A stretch of DNA of 64,000 bases from Verrucosispora sp. WMMD573 (GCF_027497175.1 NZ_CP114901.1:4340001-4404000), one strand, 5' to 3'; positions 53,730 to 62,924 are shown, numbered from the stretch's first letter. Program-made: numbers and translations. Notes: generated by a model not told the origin, from the sequence alone.

Positions 53730-54968
53730 ATGCACACCGCCACCGAACAGGTCCTGGTCAACCTCGCGCTCTACGACGGCGTCGCCGACGACCTCCAACC
53801 CGACCGGGGTGTCCGGGTCGGCGCCGACGGAATGATCAAAGCTGTGGGAGCCGTCGACGACGTGCTCTCCGAGGCCGGCGACGCCCGCGTGGTCGATCTC
53901 GGCGGCGACGTGGTGATGCCCGGCCTGACCAACATGCACGTGCATCTCTCCCTCGGGCTGCCCGGTCACCTCGCCGACACGGTGCACCGGTCCAACCTGG
54001 CCGAACTGGTGCTGCTGATGGCCGACTCGGCCCGACGCACCCTGCACGCCGGGGTCACCACCGCCCGGCTGGTCGGCGAGGGACGCTACGCCGACTTCGC
54101 GCTGCGCCGGGGCATCGAGGCCGGGGCGGTGGACGGTCCCCGGATCTTCACCGCCGGACACGCGCTGTGCTGCACCGGCGGCCACGGCTGGGAGGCCGAC
54201 GCCCTGGAGGCCGACGGCGCCGACGGCTTCCGCCGGCTCACCCGGGCCCAGATCCGGGCCGGCGCCGACCTGATCAAAGTCTGTGTCTCCGGCGGGATCG
54301 CCGGTCAGTTCGAGGCGATCGACACCCCACAGTTGCTCGACGACGAGATGGCCGCCGTCATCCGGGTCGCCCACGACTGGGGGCGTAAGGTCACCGCGCA
54401 CGCCGGCCCGGCCGACACCGTACGCCGGGCCGTCGAACTCGGCCTGGACTGCGTGGAACACGGCTACGAGCTGACCGACGAGGTCACCCGCCTGATGGCC
54501 GACCGGGGCGTCTGGTACGTGCCCACCATCGTGGTGAGCCGCTGTGAACAGTTCTTCCGCGACTCCGGAGTGCCCGGCTGGTTGATGGACCGGGCACTCG
54601 CCGCCGGCCCCCGACACTGGGAGAGCCTTCAGCACGCGATCCGCAACGGGGTGCCGATCGCCCTGGGCAGCGACATGCCACCGCACGCGGGCTATGACGA
54701 GACCAGCGCGACCGTGCGTGAGCTGGAGTTCATGGTGGACGCCGGGATGTCGGTCGCCGACGCGTTGAAAGCCGCCACCATCCGCCCCGCGGAATGGCTG
54801 GACCAGGCCGACACGCTCGGCAGCGTCGAGGCCGGCAAGCACGCCGACCTGCTGGTGCTGCGCGACGACCCGACCCGCTCCGTCTCCGCGTTGCGCACCC
54901 TGCACACGGTCATCAAGGGCGGCGTCGTCTACCGCGACGACCACCACCGCGTCCGGGTGCCCCGATGA
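53730..54968 (+). CDS. Amidohydrolase-family metal-dependent hydrolase (imidazolonepropionase/prolidase-like)
   Basis: The 412-residue enzyme has the amidohydrolase barrel: the HxH pair in MPGLTNMHVHLSLGL, the probable carboxylated lysine in ADLIKVCVSGGI, the later metal histidines in KVTAHAGPAD and DCVEHGYELT, and the final aspartate in ALGSDMPPHAG. Relatives split Xaa-Pro dipeptides or cyclic amides. GAGGA precedes the ATG. Its place behind a peptide-type importer suggests that it cleaves the imported compound. The next gene overlaps its stop. Confidence 0.9.
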   Translation: MHTATEQVLVNLALYDGVADDLQPDRGVRVGADGMIKAVGAVDDVLSEAGDARVVDLGGDVVMPGLTNMHVHLSLGLPGHLADTVHRSNLAELVLLMADSARRTLHAGVTTARLVGEGRYADFALRRGIEAGAVDGPRIFTAGHALCCTGGHGWEADALEADGADGFRRLTRAQIRAGADLIKVCVSGGIAGQFEAIDTPQLLDDEMAAVIRVAHDWGRKVTAHAGPADTVRRAVELGLDCVEHGYELTDEVTRLMADRGVWYVPTIVVSRCEQFFRDSGVPGWLMDRALAAGPRHWESLQHAIRNGVPIALGSDMPPHAGYDETSATVRELEFMVDAGMSVADALKAATIRPAEWLDQADTLGSVEAGKHADLLVLRDDPTRSVSALRTLHTVIKGGVVYRDDHHRVRVPR

Positions 54969-56638
54969 CCGACATCACCACGGTCGCCGACGGGTACCTG
55001 AGCGCCCTCGCCACGCTCGACCCGGAGGCCGCCGAGGCGGCCGGGCGTACGCCGCAATGGCGGCTGACCGACCTGTCGCCGGACGGCTTCGACGCCCGCG
55101 TCGAGCTGGCCCGCGCGACCGCGACCGCCGTGGTTACCGCCACGGTCACCGGCCCGGCCGACCGTGCTCTCGCCGGTGCCCTGGCCGACCGGCTGGCCAG
55201 CGAGGTGGCGCTGCACGACGCCGGTTTCACCACCCGGCTGCTCGCCCCGCTGGCCACTCCGGTGCACCTGGCCCGGCAGGTCTTCGACAACTTGCCCCGG
55301 AGCACCACCGGGGACTGGGCCGTGGTCGCGGATCACCTGCACCGGCTGCCCACCACCCTCGACCAGTACGCCGCCACGCTGCGCCGCTCGGCCCAGCGTG
55401 GCCAGGTGGTCGCCCGCCGGCAGGTGCTGACCGTCGCCGCTCAGTGCTCCGCCTGGGTCGACGCCGACTTCTTCGGCAAACTCCTCGCCGGGCACCCGAG
55501 CGGGCCGCTGGCCGGGCGGTTGATCGAGGGGGCCCGGCGGGCCACCGCCGCCACGGCGAAGTTCGCCATGTTCCTGCGTACCGAACTGGCTCCCGCCGCC
55601 ACCGAAGTCGACGGCGTGGGCCGCGACCTTTACCAGATCACCGCCCGCGCCTTCCTCGGCGCCACAGTCGACCTGAACGAGTTGTACGCGTACGGCTGGG
55701 CGGAGCTGGCCCGCACCGCCGCCGAACTGCGGGCGGCGGCGGCCGACTGCGGTCACCCGGACGTGGCTGCCGCCCGGACGGCGCTGGATGCCGACCCGGA
55801 CGGGCGGGTACCGGTCGGTCCGCCCCTTGAAGACTGGCTGACCCGGCGGACCGCGCTGACCACCGATCTGCTCGACGGGACACACTTCGACATCCCAGCC
55901 GCCACCCGCCGGGTGGTGTGCCGGATCAGTCCCGCCACCTCCGGGGTCATGTACTACACCCCACCCGACGCGCAACTGACCCGCCCGGGCGGCATCTGGT
56001 GGTCGGTGCCGTCGGGGGAGTCGACGGTGCCGGTGTGGCGGCACGTCGGCACGCTCTGCCACGAAGGGCTGCCCGGTCACCACCTCCAGCACGCCATCAC
56101 GCTCACCACCGCCGACCTGCACCCGTGGCAGCGCACGCTGTGCCACGTGCACGGGTACGCCGAGGGCTGGGCGCACTACGCCGAACGGCTCGCCGACGAA
56201 CTCGGCCTCTACGCCGGCCCGGCGGAACGGCTCGGCATGCTGGACGGGCAGATGTGGCGGGCCGCCCGCGTGGTCATCGACCTCGGCCTGCACCTCGACC
56301 TGCCGATTCCGGCCGACAACGGCTTCACCGACGCGTCCCGCTGGAGCCACCCGGCGGCCGTGGACCTGCTCACCAGGGTCGCCGGGCTGGACGCCGCCAC
56401 CGCCCGGTTCGAAGTCGACCGCTATCTCGGTTGGCCGGCGCAGGCGCTCGCCTTCAAGGTCGGTGCGCGGCTGTGGCAGCAGACCCGCCGGGACGCCGAG
56501 CGCCGTGCCGGCCCCACCTTCGACCGCAAACGGTTCCACCACGCGGCGCTGGCGCTCGGGCCGATGGGCCTGGATCCGCTGCGTGAGCGCCTCACCGAGA
56601 CGTTCCGACCCGCTGCCGCCTCCCTCGACCGGAAGTGA
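54965..56638 (+). CDS. DUF885 family metallopeptidase-like protein
   Basis: The 557-residue protein has the zinc signature in CHEGLPGHHLQ, the HExxxHH-like form of DUF885, followed by VHGYAEGWAHYAERLADELG (third-ligand Glu region), then YLGWPAQALAFKVGARLW near the end. DUF885 proteins are thought to be M-clan peptidases; lack of a signal peptide puts it in the cytoplasm. It overlaps the amidohydrolase gene by ATGA and probably acts on the same imported substrate. Confidence 0.9.
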   Translation: MTDITTVADGYLSALATLDPEAAEAAGRTPQWRLTDLSPDGFDARVELARATATAVVTATVTGPADRALAGALADRLASEVALHDAGFTTRLLAPLATPVHLARQVFDNLPRSTTGDWAVVADHLHRLPTTLDQYAATLRRSAQRGQVVARRQVLTVAAQCSAWVDADFFGKLLAGHPSGPLAGRLIEGARRATAATAKFAMFLRTELAPAATEVDGVGRDLYQITARAFLGATVDLNELYAYGWAELARTAAELRAAAADCGHPDVAAARTALDADPDGRVPVGPPLEDWLTRRTALTTDLLDGTHFDIPAATRRVVCRISPATSGVMYYTPPDAQLTRPGGIWWSVPSGESTVPVWRHVGTLCHEGLPGHHLQHAITLTTADLHPWQRTLCHVHGYAEGWAHYAERLADELGLYAGPAERLGMLDGQMWRAARVVIDLGLHLDLPIPADNGFTDASRWSHPAAVDLLTRVAGLDAATARFEVDRYLGWPAQALAFKVGARLWQQTRRDAERRAGPTFDRKRFHHAALALGPMGLDPLRERLTETFRPAAASLDRK

Positions 56639-56643
56639 CCCCG

Positions 56644-57018
56644 ATGAGTATCGACGAACTCACCAGCACGATCACCGACATGTACCGATCACTGGGGGAT
56701 CGGTCCGCCTTCGACGCTCACCTGCACCCCGACCTGACCATCTGGGAGTCCGACGCCGATCGGCTGCTCACCGGGCTGGCCGCGCTGGACGCGCTGCGCG
56801 ACCGCCGGGCCGCCGAGGCGACCGGACCGGCACCGGTCACGGTCGCCCCGGAACAGCTGCACGCCGAGTCGTGGGACGACACCGGGCTGGTCCGGTACGT
56901 GCTGCGGGCCCGGCACGCCGACGACCGAGCGGACGTCTGCTTCCGGGTCACCGACGTGCTGCGGCGCGACGACGCGGGTTGGCGGATCGTGCACCACCAC
57001 GCGGAGGCCGTGCGATGA
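56644..57018 (+). CDS. SnoaL/NTF2-like (DUF4440-type) protein
   Basis: The 124-residue protein has the cone-shaped NTF2 fold: TDMYRSLGDRSAFDAHLHPD, DLTIWESDADRLLTG, FRVTDVLRRDDAGWRIVHHH. Such proteins act as small isomerases, hydrolases or binding partners. ATG 56644 has GGAAG 9 bases upstream; GTG 56635 overlapping the previous stop is possible but too close to that site. The last histidines and the acidic pocket suggest an enzyme role, which is unproven. Confidence 0.85.
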   Translation: MSIDELTSTITDMYRSLGDRSAFDAHLHPDLTIWESDADRLLTGLAALDALRDRRAAEATGPAPVTVAPEQLHAESWDDTGLVRYVLRARHADDRADVCFRVTDVLRRDDAGWRIVHHHAEAVR

Positions 57019-57341
57019 GTGACGACCAGCCCACCACCGACGTCTACGACCTGCGGGTCGTGGTGGAGCGCATCGAGGGACGCTCGGTGTGCGGCATGAA
57101 GCCGGGCGACCACGTGGAGCTGACCGAATCGTGCCGGTTGCGCATTCCCGAGGGCCAGCACTTCTGCCTGTACGCGCTCGCCGCGTGCCTGCCGCTGCTG
57201 CCGGCCAAGCAGCGGGCCCTGGACGACGGGGACTGGATGGCCCGGGACAGCCACGTCGCCTGCCCCGACCCGGAGGAGCGGCTCATCATGCGCATCGAGC
57301 GCACCGGACGGCGGCAGATCCCCACCGAGGAGCTGACGTGA
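57015..57341 (+). CDS. TIGR04076-family small protein
   Basis: The 108-residue protein matches the short TIGR04076 pattern: YDLRVVVERIEGRSVCGMKP, GDHVELTES, the PEGQHFCLYALAACLPLLPA core and a C-terminal VACPDPEERLIMRIERTG. The family has conserved cysteines (C in VCG, FCLY, ACL and ACPDP here) and unknown function. It overlaps both neighbours (ATGA at its start, GTGA at its end), so it is firmly part of the operon. Confidence 0.85.
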   Translation: MSDDQPTTDVYDLRVVVERIEGRSVCGMKPGDHVELTESCRLRIPEGQHFCLYALAACLPLLPAKQRALDDGDWMARDSHVACPDPEERLIMRIERTGRRQIPTEELT

Positions 57342-58321
57342 CCCGCCTGGTGGGTGTCGGCCTCCAGTCGGACAAGTCCGCCGACGAGTACGCCGTGCTG
57401 GCCGAGCTGGCCGAACGGCACGGCTTCGACGTGCTGTCGGTCTTCGGTGACCTGATGTACCAGCCGCCGCTCTTCCCGCTGCTGGTGGCCGCCCGGCACA
57501 CCCGCCGGATCCGGCTCGGCGCGGCCTGCCTCAACCCGTTCACCCTGCACCCGGTGGAGGTGGCCGGCCAGGTGGCCGCCCTCGACCTGGCCTCGCACGG
57601 CCGCGCGTACCTCGGCCTGGCCCGGGGCACCTGGCTCCAGCAGGTAGGGGTGGCGCAGGCCCGGCCGCTGCGGCGCATCGCCGAGACGGTGCAGATCGTC
57701 CGGCGGCTGCTCGCCGGTGACGACAGTGGTTTCGTCGGCCGCGAGTTCACCGTCGCGCCCGGTACCGCGCTGCGGTACACCCCGGCCCGATCGGACGTGC
57801 CGGTGCTGGTGGGCACCTGGGGCCAGCAGACCGCGCGGTCCGCCGCCGCGTACGCCGACGAGGTGAAGGTCGGCGGGTCGGCGAATCCCGCGATGGCCAA
57901 GACGATGCGGGCGTGGCTGGACGAGGCGGCCTCGGGCCGGGACACCGGGGTGGTGCTCGGCGCGGTCACCGTGGTCGACACCGACGGCGCGCTGGCTCGC
58001 CGGATGGCCCGCACCGAGGTCGCCATGTACCTCGCCGTGGTGGCCGCCCTCGATCCCACCGTCGAGGTCGACCCGGAGTTGCTGGCCCGCATCCAGCGAC
58101 ACGTCACCCGTCGCGAGGACGACCTGGCCGGCGCGCTGATCGGTGACGACCTGCTCGACCTGTTCGCGTTCTCCGGTACGCCCGAGCAGGTCGCCGCGCA
58201 GGCCGCAGCGGTCTTCGACGCCGGGGCGAGCCGGGTGGAGTTCGGCACCCCGCACGGCTTGACCCCGCAGCGCGGGATCGACCTGCTGGGCCGGCGGGTG
58301 TTGCCGCTGCTGCGCGACTGA
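57338..58321 (+). CDS. LLM-class flavin/F420-dependent oxidoreductase
   Basis: The 327-residue TIM-barrel protein has the luciferase-like pattern: RLVGVGLQSDKSADEYAVLA, RRIRLGAACLNPFTLHPVEV, GRAYLGLARGTWLQQVG and VPVLVGTWGQQTARSAA. It resembles F420-dependent methylene-tetrahydromethanopterin reductase-like enzymes. The last gene of the operon, it starts at GTG 57338 overlapping the previous stop. It would oxidise or reduce part of the imported compound. It converges on the exporter genes. Confidence 0.9.
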   Translation: MTRLVGVGLQSDKSADEYAVLAELAERHGFDVLSVFGDLMYQPPLFPLLVAARHTRRIRLGAACLNPFTLHPVEVAGQVAALDLASHGRAYLGLARGTWLQQVGVAQARPLRRIAETVQIVRRLLAGDDSGFVGREFTVAPGTALRYTPARSDVPVLVGTWGQQTARSAAAYADEVKVGGSANPAMAKTMRAWLDEAASGRDTGVVLGAVTVVDTDGALARRMARTEVAMYLAVVAALDPTVEVDPELLARIQRHVTRREDDLAGALIGDDLLDLFAFSGTPEQVAAQAAAVFDAGASRVEFGTPHGLTPQRGIDLLGRRVLPLLRD

Positions 58322-58338
58322 CCGTCGATCCCGCCGGG

Positions 58339-60090
58339 TCAGCGCCGCCAGGCCGACCAGAGTTCGGCGTACCGGCCGCCGGCCGCGACCAGCTCGTCCG
58401 GGGTACCGAGTTCCACGATCCGGCCGTGCGCCAGCACCGCGATCCGGTCACAGGTGTGTGCCTGGCTGAGCCGGTGGGCGACCACCACGGCCGTGCGGCC
58501 CCGGATCAGGGCGGCACTGGCCCGTTCGAGCTGTCGGGCTCCCGCGCTGCCGGCCTCGGCGCTGGCCTCGTCGAGGACCACGATCGGTGGATCGAGCAGG
58601 GCGATCCGGGCCAGCGCCACCTGCTGCGCCTGACCGGCCGTGAGCGGGTGTTCGCCGTCGCCGACCCGGGTCGACAGCCCGTCGGGCAGGGCGGTGACCC
58701 AACCGTCGGCACCAACCAGCCGCAACGCGGCGTGCAGGTCCTCATCCGAGGCACCCGGAGCGGCCAGCCGCAGGTCGTCGGCGAGGGTCCCGGCGAAGAC
58801 ATGGACCTCCTGGGTGACCACGCCGACGGTCCGGCGCAGCTCGGCCGGATCCAGCTCGCCGATCCGACGGTCGCCCAGCCACACCTCGCCCTCGGCGGCG
58901 GGGAAGACGCCACCGAGGATGGCCGCGAGGGTCGTCTTACCGGCTCCGCTCTCGCCGACGATCGCCAACGACTCACCCTCGGCGATCTCGATCGAGACGT
59001 CCTGCACGACGGCGGGGCCGCCGGGGTAGCGGTGCCACACCGACTTGGCGGTGATGCTCGTGGGCAACCACCCGGAGACCGGCCCGGCCGGCCGCGTCGT
59101 GGGTACGTCGAGTCCGGAGATGCCGACGAGCCGGGCGAGCGCCGCACCGGCCGACTGGATGTCGTTGAACGACATCAGCAGCAGGCCGAGCGGACCGAAG
59201 AGCCGGTGGAACAGCAACGCCGCGGCGGTGACGTCGCCGACCGTGCTGTCGCCCGCGCGCACCAGCAGGAAGCCGGTGAGCAGCACCGCGCTCAGTCCGA
59301 GCGCCTCCGCGTAGTTCATCGTGTTGGCGAACCAGAGGAAACCGCGCACCGCGCGCAGGCGGGCGTCGACCGCGTCCCGGGAGGTCTGCTCGACCCGTCG
59401 GCTCTGGCGGTCCCGCATACCGTACGCGTGCACCGTCCGAGCACCGGTGAAGGTGGTCAGCAGGCTCTGCGTACGCACCGCCGCGGCTTCCCGCTCGGCG
59501 GCGTACAACCGTTTCGCCTGCGGCACGAAACGGCGCAGGCTCAGCACGTACACCGGGAAGACGACCAGGAACGCGGCGGCGATGCGCCAGTCGAGGGTGG
59601 CGAAACCGGCGAAGGTGATGACGACGGTGACCAGTGCGGTGAAGATTCCCGCCGCCAGCCGTACCGAGTCGGTCACCCGTTCCACGTCCTCGGTGACCCG
59701 GGACGCCACGTCGCCGGAACCGGCGCTCTCCAGCCGGGTAGCTTCCATCCGCAGCGCCCGATCGAGCACCTCCTCGCGGAGATCGGCGCAGGCACGCATG
59801 CCCCACTCGGTGACCAGCCAGTTGGCGGCGCCGGTGAGGACCGCGGCGGCCAGGCCCGCGCCGAGGATCAGCGCCGAGGTCAGCAGCAGTGCGCCGACGG
59901 TTTCACCGGCCACCACCAGGTCGACCAGCCGGCCGAGCAGGATCGGCACGCCGACGGCCGCGACACTCGCCGCTGTGGCCGTGGTCACCGACATCCAGGC
60001 GAGTGCCGGATAGCGCCGCAGGGCACGCCAGAAGGCGGTGAACGCCGCGCGGCCGGTCGCCACCGGCAGAATTGTCGCGCCGGGGGTCAT
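58339..60090 (-). CDS. ABC exporter half-transporter with intact nucleotide site
   Basis: The 583-residue protein has a six-helix exporter membrane domain (WMSVTTATAASVAAVGVPIL, VLTGAANWLVTEWG, GFLLVRAGDSTVGDVT) and an ATPase domain with intact Walker A GESGAGKTTLAAILGG and Walker B PIVVLDEASAEAGS, but a changed signature LTAGQAQQ. It overlaps the preceding gene by ATGA and pairs with it to form one good ATP site. An iron box lies upstream of the pair. It is probably a siderophore exporter or an IrtAB-like importer-type pair; the sequence cannot decide. Confidence 0.9.
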   Translation of the reverse strand: MTPGATILPVATGRAAFTAFWRALRRYPALAWMSVTTATAASVAAVGVPILLGRLVDLVVAGETVGALLLTSALILGAGLAAAVLTGAANWLVTEWGMRACADLREEVLDRALRMEATRLESAGSGDVASRVTEDVERVTDSVRLAAGIFTALVTVVITFAGFATLDWRIAAAFLVVFPVYVLSLRRFVPQAKRLYAAEREAAAVRTQSLLTTFTGARTVHAYGMRDRQSRRVEQTSRDAVDARLRAVRGFLWFANTMNYAEALGLSAVLLTGFLLVRAGDSTVGDVTAAALLFHRLFGPLGLLLMSFNDIQSAGAALARLVGISGLDVPTTRPAGPVSGWLPTSITAKSVWHRYPGGPAVVQDVSIEIAEGESLAIVGESGAGKTTLAAILGGVFPAAEGEVWLGDRRIGELDPAELRRTVGVVTQEVHVFAGTLADDLRLAAPGASDEDLHAALRLVGADGWVTALPDGLSTRVGDGEHPLTAGQAQQVALARIALLDPPIVVLDEASAEAGSAGARQLERASAALIRGRTAVVVAHRLSQAHTCDRIAVLAHGRIVELGTPDELVAAGGRYAELWSAWRR

Positions 60091-61763
60091 CGCAGCACCA
60101 CCTCCGCGTACGACGAGTCGGCGAGCAGGTCGCGGTGCCGCCCGACCGCCGCCACCTGGCCGGCGTGGAGAAAGACCACCCGGTCGCACCGGTCGAGCAG
60201 TGGTGCGCTGGTGGTGACCAGCACGGTCGCCCGGCCGTCGCCGATCCGGTAGGCGCGGATGCCATCGGCGATGGCATGCTCGGTGACCGCGTCGATCGCC
60301 GTGGTCGGGTCGCGGAAGACGGTCACCGGCCGGTCGGCCAGCAGCGCGCGGGTCAGGGCGAGCCGCTGCCGCTGGCCGCCGGAAAGGTTCAGACCGTGGT
60401 CGACGAGTTCCCGGTCGAACCCGACGCCGTCGGTGAGCAGATCACCGATGGCGGCCGAGGTCATGGCGGTGCGCAGGGCGGCGTCGTCCCGGTCGTCGCC
60501 GGTCTGGAGCACCTCCCGCAGGGTGCTGCCGAACAGGTCGACGCCGTGCGGCTCGACCAGCACGGTCCGACGCAGCCAGGCGAGATCCAGCTCCCGCATC
60601 GGCGTACCGGCCAGCCGCACCTCGCCCCGGTCCGGCGACCGCGATCCCGCGAGCAGCTCGGTGACGCTGTCGGCGGTGCCGGTCTCCGCGGTGACGATGC
60701 CGACCAGCTCACCGGGGGACACGGCGAGGTCGACGCCGTCCAGACCCGGCGCGTGCACGGCGTCGAGGGCCAGCGTTCCCGGCTGGGCCGTACGCGTCCC
60801 GGCGGGCACCCGTTCCGGTGCGGCGAGCACCTCGGCCACGCGGGCCGCGCTGGCCCGCGCCGTGGCCAGCCGGAAGACGCAGTCGGCGAGGTTGAGCACC
60901 GGATCGGTGAGGAAGGTGGCCAGCCCGACGATCGTGATGAGCTGGCCGACCGTGATCCGCCCCGCCAGGGCGTACCAGCCCGCCAGGGCGGCGACGACGG
61001 TGATCAGCAGGCCGGTGGTGAAGGTGGACGCACCGATGAACGTGGCGCCGGCCTTGACCGTCCCGATGCCGGCGCGCAGCGACGTACGACTGGCCGCGCG
61101 GTACCGGCCGACGGCCTCGTCGACGCCACCGAACCCACGCAGTGGCCGCAGCCCACGCAGCAGGTCCGACGCCGTGGCGGCGGCCCGACCGACCGCCTGC
61201 TGCTGGGCGGACGTGCGGCGGCCCACGACCGGCCCCAGCGCGTTGAGCCCGAGCACCAGGACCGGCACGCCCAGCACCAGTCCGAGCCCGAGCGACCAGT
61301 CGATCCGCAGCAGCACGACGGCCGACACCGCCAACCCGACAAGTGCGCTCACCCCCCGGCTGCCCAGTTCGAGCAACTCGGCGGCGGACTGGGAGTCGGA
61401 GGTCGCGATCGAGAGCAGCTCGCCGCTCTGGCGGCTGGTCCGCACGCCCTGACCACCGACCACGCGCCGGACCACCCGCATCCGCAACTCGTGCGACTGC
61501 TCGGTGACCGCGCGGGACAGGAACCAGAAGCCCGACCGCCAGCCCATGGTGAGGGCGGTGAACAGCGCGAAGATGCCCAGCACGGACCAGGCCATCGCCG
61601 AGGTCGACCCGGTTCCGACGGCCTGGTCGATGACCAGGCCGATGGCCACCGGGACGAGGGCCTCACACAGCTGGTGCAGTGACCAGAACGCGGCGCACAG
61701 GGCGGTGTCGCGACGCTGCCGCCAGAACATCCGACGGATCAGTCGTCCCGTGGTCTGTGTCAT
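60087..61763 (-). CDS. ABC exporter half-transporter with degenerate nucleotide site
   Basis: The 558-residue protein has the exporter membrane domain (TALCAAFWSLHQLCEALVPV, VSALVGLAVSAVVLLRI, ITVGQLITIVGLATFLTDPV). In its ATPase domain Walker A reads VTAETGTADSV with no GK(S/T), and Walker B is VTVFRDPTTAIDAV with Asp followed by Pro instead of the catalytic Glu. The signature LSGGQRQRLALTRALL is intact. With the partner's good Walker A this makes one active and one dead site, as in asymmetric heterodimeric exporters. It is the first gene after the iron box at 61786-61804. Confidence 0.9.
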   Translation of the reverse strand: MTQTTGRLIRRMFWRQRRDTALCAAFWSLHQLCEALVPVAIGLVIDQAVGTGSTSAMAWSVLGIFALFTALTMGWRSGFWFLSRAVTEQSHELRMRVVRRVVGGQGVRTSRQSGELLSIATSDSQSAAELLELGSRGVSALVGLAVSAVVLLRIDWSLGLGLVLGVPVLVLGLNALGPVVGRRTSAQQQAVGRAAATASDLLRGLRPLRGFGGVDEAVGRYRAASRTSLRAGIGTVKAGATFIGASTFTTGLLITVVAALAGWYALAGRITVGQLITIVGLATFLTDPVLNLADCVFRLATARASAARVAEVLAAPERVPAGTRTAQPGTLALDAVHAPGLDGVDLAVSPGELVGIVTAETGTADSVTELLAGSRSPDRGEVRLAGTPMRELDLAWLRRTVLVEPHGVDLFGSTLREVLQTGDDRDDAALRTAMTSAAIGDLLTDGVGFDRELVDHGLNLSGGQRQRLALTRALLADRPVTVFRDPTTAIDAVTEHAIADGIRAYRIGDGRATVLVTTSAPLLDRCDRVVFLHAGQVAAVGRHRDLLADSSYAEVVLR

Positions 61764-61785
61764 GCCCCCGCCTCACGTTCACTGA

Positions 61786-61804
61786 GTTAGGGCAGGCTAA
61801 CCCG
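61786..61804 (-). promoter_or_regulatory. Iron box of the ABC exporter pair
   Basis: On the minus strand GCGGGTTAGCCTGCCCTAA has the paired halves GGTTAGCCT and CCTAA and matches the IdeR/DmdR consensus at about 14 of 19 positions. It lies about 25 bases upstream of the first exporter start codon, in the 88-base gap after the nudC gene. Confidence 0.68.
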
Positions 61805-61851
61805 CTGTCCTCGCCGAACGCCATTCGCGGGTGCGCCGTGCTGGCCAGGTT

Positions 61852-62832
61852 TCAGACCTCGGCATGCGGAAGTGGCGGGCGGTCGAGCCCGGCCCAGGAA
61901 CGCAGCAGTCGACCGCCGATGGAATCCACCGGCCCCGAGCCGGGACCGTCGAGGACGCGTTCGACGATCTCGGTTCGGGTGAACCATCGGGCCTCGACGA
62001 GTTCGCGCCCGTCCACGGCGATCGCCTCGTCGACGGCCCGGGCGACGAAGCCGACCATGAGGCCGGCGGGAAACGGCCATCCCTGGGAACCCTGGTAGGT
62101 GACCGTGCCCACCTTCACACCAGCCTCCTCGCCGACCTCGCGGCGGACGGCGCCCTCCAGGCTCTCGCCGATCTCGACGAAGCCGGCGAGCAGCGAGAAG
62201 GCGTTCGAGCCCGCGCCGTGATGCCGGGCGAGCAGGCAGCGTGGCTGCGGACCGGGGCCTTCCACCAGCACGATGACGGCGGGTTCGATGCGGGGGAACA
62301 ACTGGCGACCGCAGTCGGGGCCCTGGCAGACCCGCAGGTGACCGGCGTCGGCGCTGGCCGTGGTCGCGCCGCAGGTGCCGCAGTATCTGGCGTGCCGGTT
62401 CCAGTAGAGCAGGCCGCGCGCGTACGCCAGGGTCGCGGCGAGTGGCTCGGGCAGGGTGGTGGCCAGCGCGCGCAGGTCAGCGCTGCCGTGCGCGGTAGCC
62501 AGGCGCAGTGCCTCGGTCTCCTCGACCTCGCTGAGGTCGGCGGCGAAGCTCGCCCTGGCGCCGTCGAGGCCGAGCAGGGCGGTCTGACCGGCCGCCGCCA
62601 TTAGCGTGCGTGCGGGCGGACCGGTGAGCCGCACCGGCCTGCCGTCGGCCGTCAGCAGTGGCCGGTCGCGCCACATGGGCAGCACCTGGCTGTCGTCGCG
62701 GTCGAGCAGGTCGGCGACCCGAGCCGGGTCGGCGCGCAGGCTCGCCGCCCGGTCGTGCGTTGTCGCGGTGTACGCGAGACCGTGAAACACCATGCTGCCG
62801 ATCGTGCCGGACGCCTCTGGTGGCGCGGTCAC
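61852..62832 (-). CDS. nudC: NADH pyrophosphatase (NAD+ diphosphatase)
   Basis: The 326-residue protein has a zinc ribbon with paired cysteines (CGTCG and CQGPDCGRQLFPR), the Nudix box GFVEIGESLEGAVRREVGEE, and the SQGWPFPAGLMVGF motif that marks NADH pyrophosphatases. It hydrolyses NADH and, in relatives, removes NAD caps from RNA. The GTG at 62832 gives the normal length. It stands alone between the SDR gene and the exporter genes. Confidence 0.93.
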   Translation of the reverse strand: MTAPPEASGTIGSMVFHGLAYTATTHDRAASLRADPARVADLLDRDDSQVLPMWRDRPLLTADGRPVRLTGPPARTLMAAAGQTALLGLDGARASFAADLSEVEETEALRLATAHGSADLRALATTLPEPLAATLAYARGLLYWNRHARYCGTCGATTASADAGHLRVCQGPDCGRQLFPRIEPAVIVLVEGPGPQPRCLLARHHGAGSNAFSLLAGFVEIGESLEGAVRREVGEEAGVKVGTVTYQGSQGWPFPAGLMVGFVARAVDEAIAVDGRELVEARWFTRTEIVERVLDGPGSGPVDSIGGRLLRSWAGLDRPPLPHAEV

Positions 62833-62850
62833 CGGCTCGACGGAGTAAAT

Positions 62851-62870
62851 GCACTATGGTCGTAGTACAA
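62851..62870 (-). promoter_or_regulatory. Small inverted repeat in the nudC promoter region
   Basis: GCACTATGGTCGTAGTAC contains ACTA...TAGT with 6 bases between. On the minus strand TTGTAC (62870-62865) could be a -35 element with TACTCC (62847-62842) 17 bases further. It may be a promoter and an operator, but this is weak. Confidence 0.3.
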
Positions 62871-62924
62871 GAGGTAAGCGAGCGTCGGTGTTCGACCCAG
62901 GGCCCGCCGTGGCCCGCCGTGCTG

